From Lachnospiraceae bacterium (lineage in GTDB: Bacteria > Bacillota > Clostridia > Lachnospirales > Lachnospiraceae): 45,526 nucleotides of DNA. This document shows, piece by piece, positions 40,987 through 45,526 of the stretch. The first letter of the stretch is position 1, and each line of letters opens with the position of its first letter. Location: NCBI GenBank assembly GCA_017465845.1, contig JAFTVH010000001.1, forward strand, positions 1 to 45,526, in the 5' to 3' direction. Under the pieces are notes generated by a model. It was not told the DNA's origin. It did no database searches and saw nothing but the letters and a program-made list of their open reading frames with translations. The position numbers and the translations under genes are program-made.

Positions 40987-41916
40987 CTAATAAACTGAAT
41001 TATCTGAAACCTTTCTGGCTATTGTATTTACCGTAACCAACAAAATAAAATTCACAATAGAGTTAAAGAGACCTACTGCTGTTGAATAGCTATATTGCGC
41101 CTGCACCATACCGACTTTATAAGTATATGTAGAAATAACTTCCGCCGTAGAGGAATTCAGTGAATTGGACATCAGAAATACTTTTTCAAAGCCAATGCTT
41201 AAAACATTACCTACATTCAAGATCAGCAGCATAATTACCGTATTCATAATTCCCGGAATATCCACATATCTGATACGCTGCATGATGGTTGCGCCATCTA
41301 CGATAGCAGCCTCATGAAGCTCCGGACTGATACTGCTCAATGAACCAATATAGATAATGGCCGACCATCCAAGATTCTGCCATACACCCGACCAGACATA
41401 CAAATGGGGGAATGCTTCCGGAGAAGCCATAAAATTGAACTCCTGTCCTCCCAAAGCCTTTATCGCTTGATTTACGAAGCCACTTCTTGTTGATAAAAAT
41501 AATGAAAGCATGGCTACCATAACTACTGTGGAAATGAAATGCGGCGCATAGGATACCGTCTGCAATACCTTGGCAAATTTTCTGTTCCTGCAATAGTTCA
41601 GCATCAGCGCAAATGCAATCGGAAGCGGTGTGTTCACAATTAAAGAGTATATACTCAATCTAAGCGTATTTAATAATATTTCGATAAAATACGGACTGTT
41701 TAAAAAACGCTGAAAATGCTTGAATCCCACCCAGTCACTTCCCCAAATTCCTTTTGTAATTTTAAAATCACGAAAGGCAATCTGTGCACCATACATAGGA
41801 TAATAATGAAATAGAATAAAAAAGATAAGCGTAGGAAGCAATAGCAGATAAAGTTCCCAGTTTTTTCTGATAATCTCTTTCCACCTTTTCTGTTTTACTT
41901 TAATCTTCTGCGACAT
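40987..41916 (-). CDS. Carbohydrate ABC transporter permease, LplB type
   Basis: A 309-residue partner permease. A basic N-terminus (KIKVKQKRWKEIIRKNW) precedes the first membrane segment LYLLLLPTLIFFILFHYYPMYG, then AQIAFRDFK, with the EAA loop HEAAIVDGATIMQRIRYVDIPG. The ATG at 41916 follows AGGAGG at six bases; the frame stays open 17 codons further upstream without a ribosome site. It lies 85 bases behind the binding-protein gene. The left unit retains no trace of this gene. Confidence 0.92.
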   Translation of the reverse strand: MSQKIKVKQKRWKEIIRKNWELYLLLLPTLIFFILFHYYPMYGAQIAFRDFKITKGIWGSDWVGFKHFQRFLNSPYFIEILLNTLRLSIYSLIVNTPLPIAFALMLNYCRNRKFAKVLQTVSYAPHFISTVVMVAMLSLFLSTRSGFVNQAIKALGGQEFNFMASPEAFPHLYVWSGVWQNLGWSAIIYIGSLSSISPELHEAAIVDGATIMQRIRYVDIPGIMNTVIMLLILNVGNVLSIGFEKVFLMSNSLNSSTAEVISTYTYKVGMVQAQYSYSTAVGLFNSIVNFILLVTVNTIARKVSDNSVY

Positions 41917-42001
41917 AGTAAACCTCCTGATAACAAATTGGGCATATCTTATAAAGGAAGCCAACACAACACTGCATTGGCTCCTTTTCTACTCCTGACT
42001 G

Positions 42002-43645
42002 TTAATTATTCGCTAAATAGCGATCATATGCCTGCTGATGAATTTCCAGATATCGTTCATGACCAAAGTTATTCAGTGTTGCGATATATTCGTCCCACTC
42101 TGCATCTACGTCTCCCTGTCCGCTGATCCATCGGCAAATCGTTTCTTCCTGATATTTTGCAATATCTGTCTTCAGAAGATCAACCTCTTCCTGCTCTTCT
42201 GTCTCCATAATCAATCTGGGATATCCATAATACAGTGCACCGGAATCCACATAAACCTTATCCTGAATAATTTTGTCCTGTACAGAAAATCTTTCATCCG
42301 GAGCCAGCAGACTGCTGTCAACTATCTGCGGTAAATGCTGCAGATGATTGCCGGTTAAGTATTCTCCCAAAGTGCTATATCCCTCAGGCACTGTAGAAAG
42401 ATATCCTTCCTCCGTCTTAACTAACGCAGTATCCAGAGGACCATAGCAACTCTGAAGACTGATGATAGGATCGTACAATGTATCTATCCATCTTGCAAGC
42501 ACTTCAGGATATTCGCAGGCGTTTGTAATATACATAACAGTACTCAAAGAAACATTCACATACGAAGCATAAATACCGCTCTTTCCATCAGGACCGGTCA
42601 AAGGAGGTAAAGTCACATAGCTTTCCTCTGCCACATCGTCTCCAAAAGAATGTCCTGATCTCCAGACAGCACTGCTGCCTACAATTACAGGGTCTTCTTT
42701 ACATTTTGCCATGTAAGTACTCTCTTCCTGTGTAAAAATTTCCTGATCGATCAAGCCTTCTGCGTACAGTTCACGTAAATACTTGATTGCATCCTTCAAT
42801 CCATCTTCACATGCAGGATCAATTACTACGCCATCAACTACAAGCATTCTGTCAGCCAAAGGATAGGTAAATGCCCCTGTTATCATACTTAAACTGGTCT
42901 GCCACTTCCAGCTCACAGCAGAATAAGGAATCTCATCATTAGGATCTCCATTTCCATTGGCATCCTGTTCCTTAAATGCCCGTAATACTTCTCTAAATTC
43001 ATCTGTAGTTGTGGGCATTTCCAAATTAAGATTTTCTAACCAGTCTGTATTGATGCAGACAGCCTGATCCATTCCCATATAATAGTAATCCTTGATTTCC
43101 GGAAATCCATAGATATTTCCGTCAGGATAAGTAAGCTCTGCCAGATATTCTCCCGCATGTTCCTTAAGGTTTGGCATGTATTTATCAATCAGATCATTCA
43201 CAGGTATAATAATTCCATCTTCAAGATATTCGCGTGATATAGAAGGCAGTGTTGTACTACCTGCAACCACAGCATCCGGATATTCACCACTTGCCCACAT
43301 CAGGTTTAATCGTTCTTGCGCACCGTCACCCGCAGGTATGGTTGTCCATTCGATGTGGACATTTGTTAATTCTTCCATCATCTTGAAGAATTCAAATTCA
43401 TTGGGATCTGTTTGAGAAGAAATGGTATACATCTTCAATGTTACTGGTTCATCTACAATAGGATAACCTGTTTCGTTAAAATTAGAATCTTCCTCTTCAC
43501 CGGAACTTGCCTGGGAAGCAGTTTCCTGAGTCTTAGAGTTTTCGCCGGCTGCTGAAGATTCACCATCTTTGCTGCTTCCGCAGCCTGCCAGACAACCGAC
43601 TGCTAATGATAATGCAAGCAATGTTGCTAATACCTTATTTTTCAT
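42002..43645 (-). CDS. Extracellular substrate-binding lipoprotein of a sugar ABC importer
   Basis: A 547-residue lipoprotein. A signal peptide with basic N-terminus and hydrophobic core ends in the lipobox LAGC with C22 as the lipidated residue. A Ser/Glu-rich linker (about 24-55) follows, then a large periplasmic-binding-protein fold of the LplA type (VTLKMYTISSQTDPNEFEFF; ERLNLMWASGEYPDAV). It captures the glycan outside the membrane and delivers it to the two permeases. GGAGGA precedes the start. It is the first gene behind the regulated promoter. Given the GH10 and alpha-galactosidase neighbours, a xylo- or galacto-configured oligosaccharide is a reasonable but unproven ligand. Confidence 0.92.
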   Translation of the reverse strand: MKNKVLATLLALSLAVGCLAGCGSSKDGESSAAGENSKTQETASQASSGEEEDSNFNETGYPIVDEPVTLKMYTISSQTDPNEFEFFKMMEELTNVHIEWTTIPAGDGAQERLNLMWASGEYPDAVVAGSTTLPSISREYLEDGIIIPVNDLIDKYMPNLKEHAGEYLAELTYPDGNIYGFPEIKDYYYMGMDQAVCINTDWLENLNLEMPTTTDEFREVLRAFKEQDANGNGDPNDEIPYSAVSWKWQTSLSMITGAFTYPLADRMLVVDGVVIDPACEDGLKDAIKYLRELYAEGLIDQEIFTQEESTYMAKCKEDPVIVGSSAVWRSGHSFGDDVAEESYVTLPPLTGPDGKSGIYASYVNVSLSTVMYITNACEYPEVLARWIDTLYDPIISLQSCYGPLDTALVKTEEGYLSTVPEGYSTLGEYLTGNHLQHLPQIVDSSLLAPDERFSVQDKIIQDKVYVDSGALYYGYPRLIMETEEQEEVDLLKTDIAKYQEETICRWISGQGDVDAEWDEYIATLNNFGHERYLEIHQQAYDRYLANN

Positions 43646-43711
43646 TCGAAATCCTCCTTCTTAATTTGGACCGTCCCTTTTCTTTTCCGGATTGTTCGTG
43701 TGCACAATTCT

Positions 43712-43740
43712 ATCTTACATAAACAGGTGGTTTTTGTAAA
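43712..43740 (-). promoter_or_regulatory. Promoter of the uptake operon
   Basis: On the minus strand TTTACA (43735-43740), a 17-base spacer and TAAGAT (43712-43717) lie 67 bases before the binding-protein start. Hexamers and spacing are the same in the left-unit copy (36116-36144). The imperfect hexamers suit an activator-dependent promoter. Confidence 0.65.
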
Positions 43741-43829
43741 TGTACATAATTTATTTTGGTGCACATTGGTACAATTTAGCAATATATACATGATTCCGTT
43801 GCGCAATGCTTTTCTTTTGTAAATGTACA
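43732..43829 (-). promoter_or_regulatory. Pair of direct-repeat operators upstream of the uptake operon
   Basis: TTTTGTAAATGTACA occurs identically at 43732-43746 and 43815-43829, starting 83 bases apart, close to eight helical turns. The similarity continues beyond (A-rich TTTATT, then TGCACATT), giving two units of about 40 bases. The proximal copy overlaps the -35 hexamer. This is typical of AraC-type activator sites, and the regulator at 37871 is the obvious candidate. Confidence 0.6.
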
Positions 43830-43941
43830 CATTTTATTCAGCTGCACATTCATCCTTTCGTAACTTTTACCGCAACAAGAAAGAACAGTTTTACGACTTG
43901 TTCAGGTCGCGCAAAGCACTCACGGCTACTCTTTTAATACT

Positions 43942-45522
43942 TCAGTCTGCGCAATACTCATATTTCTCTATTATACATTCATGCTTTTTATTGGTCTTAT
44001 CATAGTTTATCCCTACCATCAGAAGATTGTCTGCATATTCCTCAAGTGCACCTACATACTGCTTATCTTTTATCTGGCAGATTGCTCCCTGCGCAGATTT
44101 ATCCCATTTTAACTCGACAATCAGCGCCGGCTTATTAGTATGCTTTCTCGGCAGAAACGCAATATCTGCAAATCCCTTACCCGCCGGCAATTCTCTGATC
44201 AATGTATAGTCCTTCCGCGCCACATAATAAGCAATCGTGATTACACAGCTTAATGCCTGTTCACTGTTATAAGCAAGCACCGATGTATTTGCCGAATGTA
44301 CTTCATCAATGCCTTTTGCTACTGTCTCTGCATCCCCACGTATTGTGGCCTCCAACAGACTTTCAGAGGCCTGCAATGCGGCAGACACCCCTTCCCAACC
44401 GCTGTACTCCACAGCATTCCTGAACTCATCAGCTACTTCCTGATTAGGAATATAAACCTCCTTCTGAGTAGAATCATAAGCAAGATACCCAAGATGCACG
44501 AGCAATGTCAGAACATCATCTCTACTTTTTAGATTTGACATATCGTTCTGGAATGTCCGCGTATTGATTTTGCACCTTACGCCACCAAGCATAGAGATAA
44601 TTGCATCCTTCAATCCGTCCTCATTCATACCAATATAGTATTTTAAGGATTCATAGGTTTCCGTTTCTGTCCAATAATCGCCCCATTCTTCGTTACTTAT
44701 TGCCTGGATAACAGAGTTAGGACTATAAACCGAATGTTCCTTACTGAAAGAATAGCCATCATACCATCTTCTGGCCTCTTCAAAATCCATATCATTTTCC
44801 CTGCAGAGATCCTTTACTTCTTTTTCTGTGAAACCAACATATTTTGCCAGCTTTTTAGGCTGAATCATTGTATATTCCCTGAAATCAGTCAATGCAGACT
44901 GTGTGCCATATTTCTTGATTGGCAGAATCCCTGTCATATATGCAGCTTCAATCATCTTATCTGTCAGGCTGCTCTTAAAAAGTCCGCGAAGCAGCTGAAT
45001 ATATTCTTTCTGTAAATCCGTATCATCCTTTGCCTCCCTGAACAGAGCATCCCACTCATCGATAATAATAATAAACTTGCATCCTGCTGTTTCGGCAATT
45101 TTGGCAAGCACTATCGGCAGGGAATGTTCTTCTCCGGCAAAACTGTAGATACTACATAACTCCTGAATCACCTGATCCTGAAGATAAGAAACAGTATCTT
45201 TTATATTTTTTACAGTCGATATAAACCAGGTGATATCCAGGTAAATGACGTCAAATTTATTCAGATTTTCCTCAAATGTTTTATCCTTTGCAATTTCCAG
45301 ATCACTGAACAGCTCTCTGGAATCACAGTTTCTATCATAGTATGCACACAGCATCTGTGTTGCAAATGATTTTCCGAATCTTCGCGGTCTGCTGACGCAA
45401 GTCAACTTATCTTTTGTTCCAAGTGTTCGATTTATAAATGCAATTAAACCGGATTTGTCAACATACAGTCCTTTTCGTATTGACCGGAAACCTGCGTTTC
45501 CAATATTTACATACATTCCCAC
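43942..45522 (-). CDS. AAA-ATPase-like / PD-(D/E)XK nuclease family protein
   Basis: A 526-residue protein with all expected parts. The N-terminus is GMYVNIGNAGFRSIRKGLYVDKS, the modified Walker A RPRRFGKSF lies near residue 45, and Walker B is FIIIIDEWDALFREAKDD. An intervening helical region follows. The C-terminal PD-(D/E)XK domain has D453 (GFADIAFLP), E470 and K472 (VELKW), then a conserved QIKDKQY. It appears complete: a GTG at 45522 aligns with the ATG of the related broken gene at 18246, but its ribosome site lies outside the window. The biochemical role is unknown. Pieces of a nearly identical copy remain at 36310-36416. Confidence 0.85.
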   Translation of the reverse strand: MGMYVNIGNAGFRSIRKGLYVDKSGLIAFINRTLGTKDKLTCVSRPRRFGKSFATQMLCAYYDRNCDSRELFSDLEIAKDKTFEENLNKFDVIYLDITWFISTVKNIKDTVSYLQDQVIQELCSIYSFAGEEHSLPIVLAKIAETAGCKFIIIIDEWDALFREAKDDTDLQKEYIQLLRGLFKSSLTDKMIEAAYMTGILPIKKYGTQSALTDFREYTMIQPKKLAKYVGFTEKEVKDLCRENDMDFEEARRWYDGYSFSKEHSVYSPNSVIQAISNEEWGDYWTETETYESLKYYIGMNEDGLKDAIISMLGGVRCKINTRTFQNDMSNLKSRDDVLTLLVHLGYLAYDSTQKEVYIPNQEVADEFRNAVEYSGWEGVSAALQASESLLEATIRGDAETVAKGIDEVHSANTSVLAYNSEQALSCVITIAYYVARKDYTLIRELPAGKGFADIAFLPRKHTNKPALIVELKWDKSAQGAICQIKDKQYVGALEEYADNLLMVGINYDKTNKKHECIIEKYEYCAD

Positions 45523-45526
45523 TGTG

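Larger units (their letters stand above)
36419..45522. repeat. Right unit of the tandem segmental duplication (intact)
   Basis: In coordinate order: GH10 copy 2, membrane AraC regulator, two permeases, binding protein, promoter/operators, AAA/PD-(D/E)XK gene. Every element except the LplB permease and the binding-protein coding region has a recognisable counterpart in the left unit. The right end may extend beyond the window. Confidence 0.8.

Noticed and set aside
43732-43829. CRISPR-like repeat
   Set aside because: Only two copies, located exactly over a promoter, with no further units or cas genes; operators explain it better.

Overview
The window reads as chromosomal DNA of a gut-type Firmicute, most likely a Lachnospiraceae member. 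The reasons are strong AGGAGG ribosome sites, sigma-A promoters, LplB/LplC-type sugar ABC permeases without their own ATPase, membrane-anchored AraC regulators, MecA, NiaR, and several AAA-ATPase/PD-(D/E)XK proteins. Genus is not decidable by eye. I saw no rRNA, tRNA, CRISPR array, phage gene or transposase.

Layout. 1-2000 (minus): a two-permease sugar ABC cassette, followed by the first codons of a gene that leaves the window. 2211-6673: a MATE exporter convergent with an operon of a CapA-like phosphatase-fold protein and an alpha/beta hydrolase, with a divergent AraC regulator. 6808-8508: an intact AAA/PD-(D/E)XK gene. 8671-13464 (minus): a complete fructose PTS operon, fruK - fruA (EIIABC) - HPr - enzyme I, behind a strongly folded leader. 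13726-16814: MecA with a small partner, a duplicated PF06541-type membrane protein and the niacin repressor NiaR. 16857-18246: a decayed AAA/PD-(D/E)XK gene. 18572-23695 (minus): a DUF4397 protein, then a GldA / GldF-GldG / DUF4340 ABC operon. 23880-29181: a glucuronide-type locus with a GPH symporter, a GH2-like protein without catalytic centre, an AraC regulator and a divergent GH2 enzyme carrying the N-x-K glucuronate signature.

29241-45522 is the most interesting part. It is a tandem segmental duplication of a glycan-uptake locus. The intact right unit runs, in transcription order, AAA/PD-(D/E)XK gene, operator/promoter, substrate-binding lipoprotein, two permeases, membrane AraC regulator, GH10 enzyme. 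The left unit keeps the same order but is gutted. Its AAA/PD-(D/E)XK copy is a roughly 106-base scar, its promoter and operators survive, its transporter is reduced to the last 14 permease codons, and its AraC gene to the last two dozen codons. A Gfo/Idh/MocA oxidoreductase and a GH36 alpha-galactosidase occupy the vacated positions, ahead of a second GH10 copy (about 93% identical by eye) and an unassigned six-hairpin-type glycosidase. The retained promoter now appears to drive these new enzymes, so the regulator of the intact unit may control both operons: one unit imports and senses the glycan, the other supplies extra degradative enzymes.

All family calls rest on motifs read by eye. No database search, alignment or folding program was run.
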